A model generated the notes under the pieces. The model worked only from the letters and a program-made list of their open reading frames with translations, made no database searches and was not told the origin of the DNA. This document shows, in pieces, positions 31,877 to 44,700 of a stretch of 64,000 nucleotides of DNA. Source of the DNA: Solanum dulcamara (Eukaryota; Streptophyta; Magnoliopsida; Solanales; Solanaceae); the NCBI RefSeq assembly GCF_947179165.1, contig NC_077245.1, forward strand, positions 16,090,740-16,154,739. The letters are read 5' to 3'. The position numbers and the translations under genes are program-made. Each line of letters opens with the position of its first letter. Positions within the stretch are counted from its first letter, which is position 1.

Positions 31877-34800
31877 ATGCCTCTACGGAGAACTAGGGGC
31901 CGACATGCAAGGTCTACTGAGGTACCCCAAATACCTACTATTCAGACCACTCTTACTTCAAAGCAAGATTTTCGATGAGTGATTGCTATGCTCACCTAGT
32001 TGGTAGCTGCTCGAAATAGTAGCCAGAGTTCACCAATCCTAGCTCTAGTTATCAAGAATCATCTTCTTCCACGAGTATTAGAGATTTTCTGCGAATAAAT
32101 CCGCCAGTCTTTACGGGTTCCAAGGTTGATGAAGACCCCCAAAATTTCATTGATAAGAAGTGGAAGATACTAAAAGCAATGCATGCTACAGAGATTGAGG
32201 GTTGAGTTAGTATCTTATCAGCTCAAGGATATGACAAATGTCTGGTATAACCAGTGGGAAGAAAGTAGAGGTGAGGATGCGGAGCCTGCTCTTTGGTATG
32301 AGTTTGAAAGAGCATTCCTTGATAACTTCTTTCCCCAAGAGCTACATGAAGCAAAAATTGAGGAGTTTGTGAACCTCAAGCAAGAGAGTATGACTGTGAA
32401 AGAGTATAGTTTGAAGTTTATTTAATTGTCCAAATATGCCCCAGAAATGATTCCTAATATGAGATCTAAGATGAGGAAGTTTGTCTCTAGCCTAGGCAAA
32501 CATGTAAAGAAAGAATATAAGGCAATGTTAATGATTTCTGACATAGAGTTTTGTAGATTAATGGTGTATGCTCAGCAGGTTGAGGATGACAACAAAAAGG
32601 ACTGAGAGGAACACCTAAGCAAGAAGGCTAAGTATGTTGGGCATGAGAATGAGCAGAAGCAAGAGAAGGGTAACAAGTCCTTTTTTTAGAAAAGGTCTTC
32701 TAATTATGTACCTTCCTCAACAAATGCTTTTACACCTAATACCAGGTATGATCAGAGGTTGTTGAGTCACTGAAACTTCCAAGCTCAGGGTTCTTAGTCC
32801 CAATTAAGTATGGCTCAAGGTTTTAGAGGGAAACCACCATGTGCTAGATATGGGAGGCTCCATTTGGGAGAGTGTCATATGGGCACCAATGCTTGCTACG
32901 GATGTGGAAAGACAAGTCACTTTCAGAATGAGTTTCCTTCAAAGAGATAGGGAGATAGAAGTAGTAGAGCTCAGTTTTCTTCTACAGCTCCATAGAATAG
33001 AGGTAATCATAGAGGTGCAACTTCAAGTGCAGGCGGCGGAACCAACTGTCTATATGCTATGGGTAGTAACCAAGACCAAGAGAATGCACCCAATATTGTT
33101 ACTGGTATGCTCCGAGTTCTTTCTTTTGATGTGTATGCATTACTTGAGTTTGGGTGCTACGTTATCTTTTGTGACTCCTTACTTGGCTAGTAAATTTGAG
33201 ATCCTTCAAGAGTGTCTTCTTGAGCCTTTCAGTGTGTTTACTCCTGTTGGTAAGTCTATCTTAGCTGAGAGGGTCTATAGAAATTGTACTATATTAATCT
33301 ATCACAAGGATACCATAGCTGACTTAGTTAAGTTGGACATGGTGGATTTTTATGTGATTCTTGGCATAGACTGGCTTTATATTTGTTATGCTTCAATTGA
33401 TTATAGGACTCGAATTGTCTAATTTCAATTTCCAAATGAGCCTATCTTAGAGTGGAATGGGAGTTCTGTAGTGCCTAGGGGTAAATTTATTTCCTACCTT
33501 AAGGCCAGAAAATTAATCTCTAAGGGATGTATCTATCATATAGTCCGAGTCAAAAATATTAATGATCAGGCTCCATCTCTTGAGTCAGTTCTCATTGTGA
33601 ATGAGTTTCTTGAATTCTTTCGTGAGGATCTACCCGGAATCCCTAATGATAGAGAGATAGACTTTGGTATTGATGTCCTTCCTAATACACAACTTATCTT
33701 TATTCCTCCTTATAGGATGGCTCCCGCTGAGTTGAAAGAGTTGAAAGAACAAATGAAAGAACTCTTAGATAAGGGGTTTATTAGGCCAAGTGTCTCACCT
33801 TGGGGCGCTCATGTCCTATTCGTGCAAAAGAAAGATGGGTCTCTTAGAATGTGCATTGATTATCGGCAACTAAACAAGGTCACCATAAAGAACAAGTATC
33901 CTTTTCCCAGAATAGATGATTTATTTGACCAACTTCAGGGTGCCACATATTTCTCTAAGATAGTCCTCAGATCAAGCTATCACCAGTTGAAAGTAAGAGA
34001 ATGTGACATCCCGAAGACGGCTTTTCGAACCCGCTATGGTCATTTTGAGTTTCTTGTTATATCTTTTGGATTGACAAATGCTCCTACAGCTTTTATGGAC
34101 CTCATGAATTAGGTATTCAAGCCATACCTGGATACGTTTGTAATTGTCTTCATCAATGATATGTTTCTCTAGTCTAGAAATAAGAGTGAGCATGCTAATC
34201 ACCTTAGGATTATCCTTCAAACTCTTAAAGAGAAGGAGTTGTATGCTAAGTTTTTGAAGTGTGAGTTTTGGCTTGAGTCTGTAGCATTCCTAGGCCATAT
34301 TATATCTGGTGATGGAATTTAAGTTGATACTCAAAAGATTAAGGCAGTTAAGAACTGTCTCAGACCCACCTCTCCAACCGACATAAGGAGTTGTTTAGGT
34401 TTGGCTGGTTACTACAGGAGGTTTGTTAAGGGATTTTCATCCATATACTCACCACTGACTAAGCTGACTCAGAAGAAGGCTAAGTTTCAATGGTCTGATG
34501 CTTGTGCGAAAAGTTTTCAAGAGTTAAAAGATAGATTGACTACTTCTCCAATACTATCCCTACCTGAAGGAACGAATGGTTTTGTAATCTATTGTGATGC
34601 TTCCAGAGTTGGGTTGGGATGTGTATTGATGTAGAAAGGTAAGTTCATTACCTATGCCTCTAGACAACTTAAAACTCATGAGAGGAACTACCCCACTCAT
34701 GACCTTGAGTTGGCAGCTATGGTATTTGCTCTTAAGATCTGGTGTCATTATATTTATGGTGTACATATGGATGTGTTCATAGACCATAAGAGCTTACAGT

Positions 34801-36538
34801 ATGTATTCAGCGAGAAGGAGATGAATTTAAGGCAGAGGAGATGGCTAGAGTTGCTCAAGGATTATAACATGAGCATTCTCTACTACCCAGGTAAAGCAAA
34901 CGTAGTTGTTGATGATCTTACCAGGTTATCCATGGGGAGTACGACCCATATGGAAGAGGGAAAAAAGAGTTGGAAAAGGAAGTTCATAGACTTGCACATT
35001 TGGGAGTTCAACTTATTGACTCTAGTGAGGGTGGTACAATAGTCTGAAATGGAGCTGAATCATCTCTAGTTACATAGGTGAAAGAAAAAGAAAGATCAAT
35101 ATCTCATTCTTCTTCAATTAAAGGATGAGGTTCACAACCAGAAGGTAATGACTTTTACCAAAGGGGGAGATGGAGTGTTGAGATATCAAGAAAGATTATG
35201 TGTTCCAAGTGTTGATGGCATTCAGGAGAGAATCATGAAAGAAGCCCATAATTCTAGGTATTCCATCCATCCAGGTTCAACAAATATGTATCATGACTTG
35301 AGAGAAGTATACTAGTGGAGTGGAATGAAGAGAGATATAGCAGAGTTTGTGTCCAAGTGCTCGAATTGCCAACAAGTTAAAGCTGAGCACCAAAGGCCTT
35401 GTGGAGTGGCTCAGAATATAGAGATCCCGGAATGGAAGTGGAAAATGATCAATATGGACTTCATTACCAGTTTACCATGAACCCACAAACAACATAACTC
35501 TATTTGGGTGATTGTAGATAGGATGACCAAATCGGCCCATTTCTTACCTTTAAGACTACTAACACTACAGAGGATTATGCCAAACTATATCTTAGAGAGA
35601 TTGTTAGAGTGCATAGAGTTTCTTTGTCTATCATCTTAGATAGGAGAGCTCAATTCACTACTCAATTTTGGAAGTCATTTCAGAAGGGTTTGGGTTCAAG
35701 AGTGAACCTTAGTACTGCTTTTCATCTGCAAACAGACGGCCAGGCAGAGCGTACAATACAGACTTTGGAGGATATATTAAGAGCTTGTGTCATTGACTTC
35801 AAAGATAATTGGGATGATCATTTACCTCTTATTGAGTTTGCATACAATAATAGCTTCCATTCGAATATTTAAATGGCTCCTTATGAAGCTCTATATATGA
35901 GGAGATGTAGATCACCAATTGGTTGGTTCAAAGTTGGTGAAGCTGAGTTGATTGGACAAGACTTGGTTCACTAAGCTATAGAGAAGGTGAAAACCATCCA
36001 AGAGAAGTTGAAGACTGCTCAGAGTCACCAAAAATACTACACTGATGTTAGGAAGAGAGATTTGGAGTTCGAAGTGTACGATTGGGTATACTTGAAGGTT
36101 TCACCCATGAAGGGTGTGCTGAGATTTGGAAAGAAAGGAAATCTTAGTCCTCGCTACATTGGTCCTTATCAGATATTGAGGAGGGTAGGTAACATAGCCA
36201 ATGAATTGGAGTTGCCCCCAGAATTAGTTGTTATTCATCCCGTGTTTCACATCTCTATGCTTAAGAAGTATTTGGGAGATCCTTCACTTATTGTCCCAGC
36301 TGAGAGCATTGGGGTGAAAGAGAGTTTGAGTTATGAAGAGATTCCAGTTCAGATTCTTGATCGTCAGGTTCGCAAATTAAGAACTAAGGAAGTGGCATCT
36401 GTCAAAATCCTATGGCGAAATCAATTTGTTGAAGAGGCTACATGGGAAGTTGAAGAAGATATGAAGGCTAAATATCCTCATCTATTTGTGCCTTACGACG
36501 ATGATGTTCAAGGTAATATTCCTTACTTCTACCTTTGA
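31877..36538 (+). pseudogene. gag-pol: Ty3/gypsy gag-pol (chromovirus type), decayed
   Basis: Domains in order on the plus strand. Gag: probable ATG at 31877 (MPLRRTRGRHARS), capsid region 32160-32600, CCHC knuckle CYGCGKTSHFQNEF near 32893 with its last cysteine lost. Protease: 33120-33420, active site reads SLGAT in one frame instead of DPGAT/S. Reverse transcriptase: 33650-34250; the catalytic FIDD is FIND (34150-34161) and a stop follows. RNase H: 34570-34930 with CDAS and an in-frame stop. Integrase: 35220-35880 with NCQQVKAEHQ, LDRRAQF for SDRGTQF and AERTIQTLED. Last, a C-terminal region at 35987-36538 with the GPYQI (GPY/F) motif and a chromodomain-like end ILWRNQFVEEATWEVEED. Many stops and frameshifts leave it unable to make its enzymes. 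Chromodomain elements of this type usually insert in heterochromatin, which fits the setting. Confidence 0.9.
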
Positions 36539-36666
36539 GTTGATGTGTATTCTTGAGTTTTCGTCATTGACCATTTGAGTATCGAAGTTTTTGAGAAATT
36601 GATGTATTGATGATATTCATTCTTGATGTCCCCTATTTTCATCTTCATTAGAGGACGAATGATCCT

Positions 36667-36679
36667 AAGGGGGAGATAT
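36667..36679 (+). other. Polypurine tract of gypsy B
   Basis: AAGGGGGAGATAT directly before the 3' LTR start TGTAACAATCC; the same tract occurs, in the minus direction, in the element at 47655-59518. Confidence 0.85.
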
Positions 36680-37951
36680 TGTAACAATCCCTAAAACGTT
36701 GTATGTAGGTATTTTAATTCTCGACCAAAATGATACAACCTTTATATTTTGGACATAACTTTTTATAGAATGGTCTAAATTAGATAAACCAAATTTTTGA
36801 GTAACCACAACATCATTACCTACAAATTTTGTGGACCATATGTTAAGTTTCAGAGATTAATTAGGACAAATAAATTAATTATTGTAAGATAGTGTGTTGT
36901 GACAAAATGGAGTATTTGTAGACAAAAATTTATATCTCACTCTAGGAAGCTCCAAATTGTTTAATTCTTAAACAACATAAAACTAGACTTCTATATCTAC
37001 AATTCTTATGAAGACACCAAATCCTAGTAAGGAATTTATCTTATTCAAACGCAGCTCCGAAAAAGAGTATTCTGTCAAAGATAACTCATTTCACCTACCA
37101 TGGAAAAATCTAGATACATTTGACATCACTCATGACATCAATAGTCCTCCATTTAACATCACCCATGACATCAATATATTCAATTAAACTTTCAAATTTT
37201 TCTTTATAATTATTTTATTTATTGTTATGTCCCTCTTTCTCACCTATAAATACCCACCTTATTTCCTCATTTTATTCATCAAGCTTTCTTAAGCAACTTT
37301 TCTCTCTATATACTTATTTACTCATTCTCAAATATAGTTTTAGTTTTAGGAGTATAAAAATACTACTATGGTGATTCTTATACTTCGAGTAGTACACAAA
37401 ACGCTCCGATGAGAAGAAAAGGCTAGGGGTCCAAGAGTGTTCCAATTCAGAATAAAGCTTCGGATTTAAGGTATGTAAGGCTTTTATAGCATTGGATTGA
37501 GTTCGTCCATGCGCCCAATATTTAAATTATTTATAATTGTGTTATAGTTTAGTTTTATCCAAATCTTGAATTCTAAATGAATTAATTCTTTTTCAATTGA
37601 GTTAGATATATTTATGCATTAATATTATTCTTATTGTTATCTCTCATATTATTGGAATTATTGTTCATGGCGACTTTCCCATGAATTCTAATTGATTTAA
37701 TGTTCATGAATATTTTTACACATGTTTTGAGTAAAGATGTTGGCTTTTTAATATTTTCATTGATAAGAATTATCTATTTTTTCTAAGAATTATCTATTTT
37801 TCCTTTGATATTGATGATGACAATCCCACATTAGTATTCTTAAGTCTTCCGCTGATAAACAAATGAGTAATGACACCAAGTGGTTCTCTCGAAAGCCAAA
37901 GATGGTTTCTGAGTGCCGGTCACGCCTAGAGTACCCTTTCGGCGCGTGACA
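36680..37951 (+). mobile_element. 3' LTR of gypsy B, internally deleted
   Basis: TGTAACAATCCC to GGCGCGTGACA, 1272 bp against 2162 bp for its partner. Right duplication ATTTG at 37952-37956. The deletion joins CATTTTCATTGATAA (about 37765) to AAGAATTATCTATTTTTCC, removing about 890 bp, and AAGAATTATCTATTTTTTC appears twice at the joint. Confidence 0.9.
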
Positions 37952-38392
37952 ATTTGTCCGGAAGGAAAAGGTCCCTTCCAAATCTGTAAATTTTAAATTC
38001 CGTTTATTAGTTGATTCGGTAATTATTTAATTCCATAAATTTAATTAATTCATTTAATCCGCGAATTAATTAATTAATTAATAATTTTGAAACAATATTA
38101 AGGAAAAAGGAAATCAATTAATGAGATTAATAAATAAATTTTATCTAAAAAATTAACAATAAATTACATCATTTGCCGAAGCCAAAGTCGAGCTGAGCAA
38201 GCGACGATAACGGCGCGAGCGGGTACCCACTACTTAACCCTTTATGAGTTAAAGGAAGTCTTTCCTAATATAAGGCAAGACTTTTTCTTTCTTCTACCAA
38301 TGAGGGAGAAATGAATTTTCATTTTCCATTCACTTGGTTCCTCCACATTTTTCAATTCTTATTTTCCATTCACACTTTACTTAAACCCAATA
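37952..38392 (-). mobile_element. Copia-1 3' LTR, main part
   Basis: GTCCGGAAGGAAAAGGTCC to ACTTAAACCCAATA, matching 46795-47237 of the 5' LTR, including AATTAATTAATTAATTAAT and AAGACTTTTTCTTTCTTC. In minus orientation it starts at 38392 (TATTGGGTTT; TGTTGGGTTT in the partner). A purine-rich tract (TGTGGGAGAT in the minus direction) lies next to it at 38393-38402. Confidence 0.85.
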
Positions 38393-38618
38393 ATCTCCCA
38401 CATGAATAGGGAATGGCTATTGTTTAAAACATATGCATAAAAAACTATGTGATTTGTAAGTAAGGATTAATTGCATCTGGATAAATAGGTTTTCCTTTGA
38501 CTTTCCATACTGAACGTATATCGAACATACTTGGTCAATCGATAGATTTTATATCTTTGAACCGTCAAGCCTTGGCGTATACCTAGACAACATAAGTCAC
38601 ATAATTAACCCTATAACT
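38393..38618 (-). mobile_element. Copia-1 3' untranslated internal DNA
   Basis: Between the 3' LTR and the chimeric LTR. No frame; joins to 41718 at a TAACT/TTACT flank pair. Confidence 0.5.
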
Positions 38619-41600
38619 TGTCACATCCTAAGAGGATACCCTAGGCGTAGCCGACACTCAAAAACTATCTCTGGCTTCCGAGAGAACCACTTGGTCTCAT
38701 TACTCATTTGTTCATCAGCGGAAGACTTAAGAATACTAATGTGGGATTGTCATCATCAACATTAAAAGGAAAAGTAGATAATTCTTAGAAGAATTATTTC
38801 TAAGGAGAACTACTCTGATTACATCATCAAACTCTGTCTATGAAGCCTTTAATACACTTAGATGGTGCCAATGACATGTCCATGGCTACCTTAAAAGAAA
38901 CATAATACTCAACAATAATTAAAGGATAAAGAGTTCCTCCGAATATAAGAAGGACTCACCAAATAGCTGAAAAATATTGATCTTCAACGATGTGCCTGTT
39001 GAGGATCTCTAACACCTGTATTTGCATCATAAAATGGTGCAAGTCGAATAACGTCAATACGTGGAATGTACGAGTATGTAAAATGGCAGGAAGGTAAAGA
39101 CAGATATCAAGAAACTCCTCTCAAGAAAACTCAGCTCAGAACTCAACATCATCTCAACACTAATATGTAATGCAAATTTAAAATAATAATAAGAAATACT
39201 TACTCAGTTAGGAGTTTCTCTAACCGACAACCATCACTTATGAGCTAGCGATGATACAATGAAGCGATGTTGTTGCCGCATCCATCTAATACCTTGCCAT
39301 GGTAAAGGACATCACCATCTTGGATCCACTCATCAAAGTCCTCTTTTTGGGACTTAAGAGGCATAGCCTCCATCCTACGCTGGCTATGTAGTTCTGGGTT
39401 TGAGTCAATTAAGCTCTTACCCAACTCGGTGCTCAATATTCCTCCCAAAATATGTGCTCATATTAATCTCATCATCTAGTCTCATTGGACTTTAATTTAA
39501 ATCATCAAACTCATCTCATTACCTCTTTATCAATCATTATACTTCAAAAAAATCATTTACATCTCACAAAACATCTTGCTCAAAACATCATTTACTCAAA
39601 TTCATTTAAACTCAATTCTTTTGATCTTTCAAAACTCAATAAAATACATATATAGTATTAATTCATATCACTTTTTTATAACTCAAAATATTAAAAAGCC
39701 AACATCTTTACTCAAAACATGTGTAAAAATATTTATGAACATCAAATCAATTAGATTCATGGGAAAGTAGCCATGAACAATAATTCCAATAATATGAGAG
39801 ATAACAATAATAATAATATTAATGCATAAATATATCTAAATCCATAGAAGAAGAATTAATTCATATAGAATTCAAGATTTGGATAAAACTCAACTATAAC
39901 TCAATTATAATAAATTTAAATATTGGACGCATGGACGAACTCAATCCAATGCTATAAAAGCCTTACATACCTTAAATCCGAAGCTTTACTTCGAATTGAA
40001 ACACTCTTGGACCCCTAGCCTTTTCTTTTCGCCGGAGCATTTTGTATACTACCCGGAGTATAAGAATCACTAGAGTATTATTTTTATACTACTAAAACTA
40101 AAAGTATATTTGAGAATGAGTATATAGAGAGAAGAGTTTCTTAAGAAAACTTGATGAATAAAATGAGGAAATAAGGTGGGTATTTATAGGTGGGAAAGAG
40201 GGATCTAACAATAAATAAAATAATTATAAAGGAAAATCTTGATTTATAAGAAAATTAGGTCTACAATCAGTGATGGCATTTCGGGCACCATACTAATCGG
40301 ACCTTTAATTTTGGAAAAATATTCACAAGCATTGATGGCCTATAGGGATGTCATACATGTCATATCATAACCATTAACATTTTATTTGATTCAATGTGAG
40401 AATTGTCCTTTCACATTGAAACCTTACTTTGGCTAAGAAGCCCTTTCATCAATCAATCATTTCATAAAGACTCCCTTTCATAAGCATTTGCTTTATAATA
40501 TTCATTAGAGTCAAACTTCATTTCAACTTTACTTTATCATAGGAAACTAGGTGGGTTCATTTTATAAAGATCTTCAAATACATTTTAAAGAATGCTTGTA
40601 TGCATGAGAATGATATAAATGCATCCAATCAAACATCTTAAAAACAACCCATCATATGCACTTTAAAACTACCTTTCAAACCTTCATATAAGGACCTTGA
40701 TAAAATATTCATTTTATGTAAATAAGAATCATCATAAGTTAATATAGGTAAATAAACTTCAAATATTCAAGAATCTATGCATTTGGAATCGTAGTATAAA
40801 AATCCATAAAAACACATCACTTAAAATTAAGAGTCAATATACATATATATCAATAGGATTAAATAAACTTAAAATATACCATAATCTATGCATTTGAAAC
40901 CATGTAAAATCCCATACGATTTCATCATTTAAAATTAAAATACTAAGTTGAGAAAATATTTGGGCTCCATGGGTGAAATACCCTATGGATGAAAACCCAC
41001 ATACCTTGAGGAGTCAACTCTTGAATGAAAAACTTGAAAAGAAATGGAGGTTTGATCTTCTGTGAGATTGAGGGAGAAGGTTTGAGAGGAACTTGAGGGG
41101 TTAGGTTTTTTTATTCTTAGAGTGTAAGTGAATGAGTGTAGAAGACTTAGGGGTCTCTTAGATAGGTGAAATATGCCTTCAAAACAACCTTACTATGGGA
41201 TAAACATACGAAAAGACTAAAATGACCCTAAAATCTGGAAAATAAGCTTAACACCCTACTAGCGCAATGGTGGCGTGCCGCATCAAGGGACAAAGTACTA
41301 AGGATAGTTTCGGGTGCTCTGTTGGCGTACCACGCTAAGACCCACTGCATCGATAGTATTTGTTAAAATGGTCATTAATATTTACTCCGAACTCTAAATG
41401 AGGTAAACTCGGTGGGAAAGATGACTTAAAGACTTGTAATTTGATAGGTCATGGGCCACCCAATTCATTATAATTTAGTAGATATGGTCATTTGAAGTTG
41501 ACCCTTATATAGACTCATTCAAAAACTTATCCAATAGAAATTCTTGGACTTGGCTTGTTGTTAGAGATCCCTTATGACCCTAAAATACATCTAATAAACT

Positions 41601-41717
41601 TAAAATACTTGGGAATTGATCTTAACTCATACATACAATTAGAATTCATCGATATCGATCCTATATGCATAAAAAGAATGGTTCGAGCCTCGGTATAGAA
41701 ATTTTTGAGATGTTACA
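38619..41717 (-). mobile_element. Chimeric solo gypsy LTR (family B + family A halves)
   Basis: The plus strand starts TGTCACATCCTAAGAGG and ends GAGATGTTACA, 3099 bp, longer than any other LTR here. In minus orientation, 41717 to about 40240 is family A/D LTR (first about 1480 bp of the copy at 61076-63562) and 40239 to 38619 is family B LTR (its last about 1610 bp including a second TATA box at 40183-40190). Flanks TAACT and TTACT are a 5-bp duplication with one change. The frames at 39245-39448 and 39576-39770 are LTR DNA. Confidence 0.75.
41270..41345 (-). repeat. GC-rich cassette in the chimeric LTR
   Basis: AATGGTGGCGTGCCGCATCAAGG and GTTGGCGTACCACGC, a decayed form of TAGTGGCGCGCCGCGCC at 63110, 375-447 bp from the LTR start. 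Confidence 0.55.
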
Positions 41718-44700
41718 TTACTGGATTCTCGTTTAAGCGGCTTACGCTTCACACTTACATAAGTGATATATAAATGTGTCATCCCGTAGAAACAACATTT
41801 GATATGCCCTGTATCAAACTTAGATATCATTAAAAGGTCCTAATGCCTTATCCATGTTACTGAACATTGTCGCATCATGAGAATAGATCATAAAAATTAT
41901 TTTTACAAGGTTGAACCATCATCAATGACTTTGTTTGATCCCTTACCGCTACGATGATTTATCCTTGGCTATAGTCACATTCTCTTTGATGATCTGTCAA
42001 CTCCCTCTCTAGTTAGACCTTTTGTAAGTAGATCCGACACATTATCCTTTGACTTTACATAGTCAATTATGATAATTCTACTAGAGAATAGTTGCCTAAT
42101 AGTATTATGTCTTCGTCGTATGTGACAAGACTTACCGGTATACATAACGCTTCCAACTCTTCCTATTGCAGCTTGACTATCATAATGTATGCATATAAGA
42201 GCCATTAGTTTGGGCCAAAATAGAATATCTTCTAAGAAATTCTGAAGTCATTCGGCTTCATCATCGGCATTGTCTAAGGCTATGAACTCGGACTCCAATG
42301 TAGAGTGAGCTATACATGTTTATTTGGATAATTTCCAAGATATTGCTTCTCCACCAATGGTGAAATATATAAACTCGTGACTTAGTTTCAGTTGACCCAG
42401 TAATCCAATTTGCATCATTATATCCTTTAACAACTGTTGGATACTTATTATAATGCAAAACAAAGTTTTAAGTGTGTTCTGAATACCCCAAAACTCGTTT
42501 TATTGCCATCCAATGATTTTGGTTGGTATTACTTGTGTATCAACTTAATTTACTTATAGCACAAGCTATGTCTGGCTGTGTATAGTTCATGATGTACATC
42601 AAACTTTCCACACTCTTGCATAATTCAATTGAGTCCCATTTTCACCTTTATTCTTAAGAAGATCAAGATTCACATCAATTGGTGTTTTGCACTTTTGAAG
42701 CTTAAGTACTTATATTTTTCAAGTACATTTTGGATATAATGAGTTTGAGACAATGCTAGACCTAGAGGAGTTTTGTGAATCTTAATTCCCAATATCAAAT
42801 CGGCAACTTCTAGATATTTCATATCGAACTTACCAGAAAGCATACGTTTAGTAGTATTTATGTTTGCAATGTCGTTACTCATTATTAGCATATCATCCAC
42901 ATATAAACAAACAATGACAAATTTGTTTGCAGGGTCTTTAATATAAACACATTTATCACACTCATTAATCTTAAATTCATTTGCCAACATGGTTTGGTCA
43001 AACTTCGCATGTCATCCATAAAGTGACTTAACAAGTTTGCACACTTAATTTTCTTTACTAGGAACCACAAAGCCCTCGGTCTGTTACATATAAATTTCTT
43101 CCTCCAATTCTCTGTTTAAGAAAGTTGTTTTACATCTATTTAGGTGTTTGTTTTAGTCCATAAAGTGACTTAACAAGTTTGCACACTTTATTTTCTTTAC
43201 TAGGAACCACAAAGCCCTCGGGCTGTTACATATAAATTTCTTCCTCCAATTCTCTGTTTAAGAAAGTTGTTTTACATCTATTTGATGGATTTCAAGCCCA
43301 TATACCACAGTTAGTGCAATTAACATCCGAATTGATGTAATCCTTGTTAAGGGTGAGTATGTATCAAAATAATCAAGACCTTCTTTCTATCTAAATTCTT
43401 TGACGACAAATCTTGCCTTATATTTGACAATAGTTCCATCAACTTTCATTTTTCCTTTGAAAATCCATTTTAAACCCAAAGGTTTGTTTCTTGGAGGAAG
43501 ATCAACCAATTCCCAAGTATGATTGCTCAAGATTGAATCAATCTCAATATTGACAACTTCTTTCCAAAAGGATGAGTACACATAGGACATAGCTTATTTT
43601 AATGTTTGAGACTCATGTTCAAAAAGATATGTTACAAAATCATATCCAAATGAGGTAGATATCCTTTGATGTTTACTACGCCTTGAATTCTCTTTTATTA
43701 GGTACATTTTCTTTTGGTTATTCTCGAGGTCATTTAGACCCTTCACTAGATACTTCAAGTCTAGTTTTATATGGATAGATATGTTTAAAAAATTCAGTAC
43801 TATCTGATTCCATTACAGTATTGTCACGAATATCTAGACGTTCGAACTTATGAACCAAAAATCAACATGCTTTACTATTTGTAGCATATCCAATAAAAAC
43901 ACACTCCACTATCTTAGGTTCTATTATGACCCTCTTAGGTTTAGGAACTTGGACTTTGGCTAGATACCCCCAACATTTTGAAAAATTTCAAGTTTGGTTT
44001 TCTTCCTTTCCATTTCTCATATGGAATAGAATGTGTTTTGTTGTGGGGAACTCTATTGAGTATTGGATTTGTTATAAGGATGGTTTTCCCCACAAGTTTT
44101 TTGGTAAACTTGAACTTATGAGTAAGGCATTCATCATTTTCTTTAATGTTTGGTTTTTTCTTTCTGCAATCACGTTAGATTGAGGTGAGTAAGGGGCAAT
44201 AGTTTTATAGATGATTTCATTTTCTAAATATATTTTTGCAAAAGTAGATTCATACTCTCCACCTCTATTACTTCTTATCATTTGTATATTTTTATCCAAC
44301 AGATTTTTAACTTTAGTTTTGTATTGTCTAAATGATTCTATTGTTTCATCCTTACTATTCAACAAATTGACATAACAGTATCTAGTGCAATCATCAATGA
44401 AAGTTATAAAATACTTTTTCCACCACGAGTTGGTGTTGACTTCGTATCACAAATGTCTGTGTGAACCAATTCTAAGGGACTGGAATTCCTTTCAGTAGAT
44501 TTATAAGGATACTTAGCATACTTAGATTCAACACACACTTGAAATTTTGATTTATTGCACTCAAAGTTAGGCAATACATTTAAGTTGATCATTTTTCGTA
44601 AGGTTTTATAATTGACATGTCTTAAGCGGAATGCCATAAATTATTTGGCTAAAGTCAGTAAGAAGAAGTTTGAATTTTATTATTATCAATAACCATTATA

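Noticed and set aside
29434..37951. Endogenous pararetrovirus
   Set aside because: Integrase, long LTRs, target duplication and chromodomain-like end show a Ty3/gypsy retrotransposon; no movement or coat protein region.
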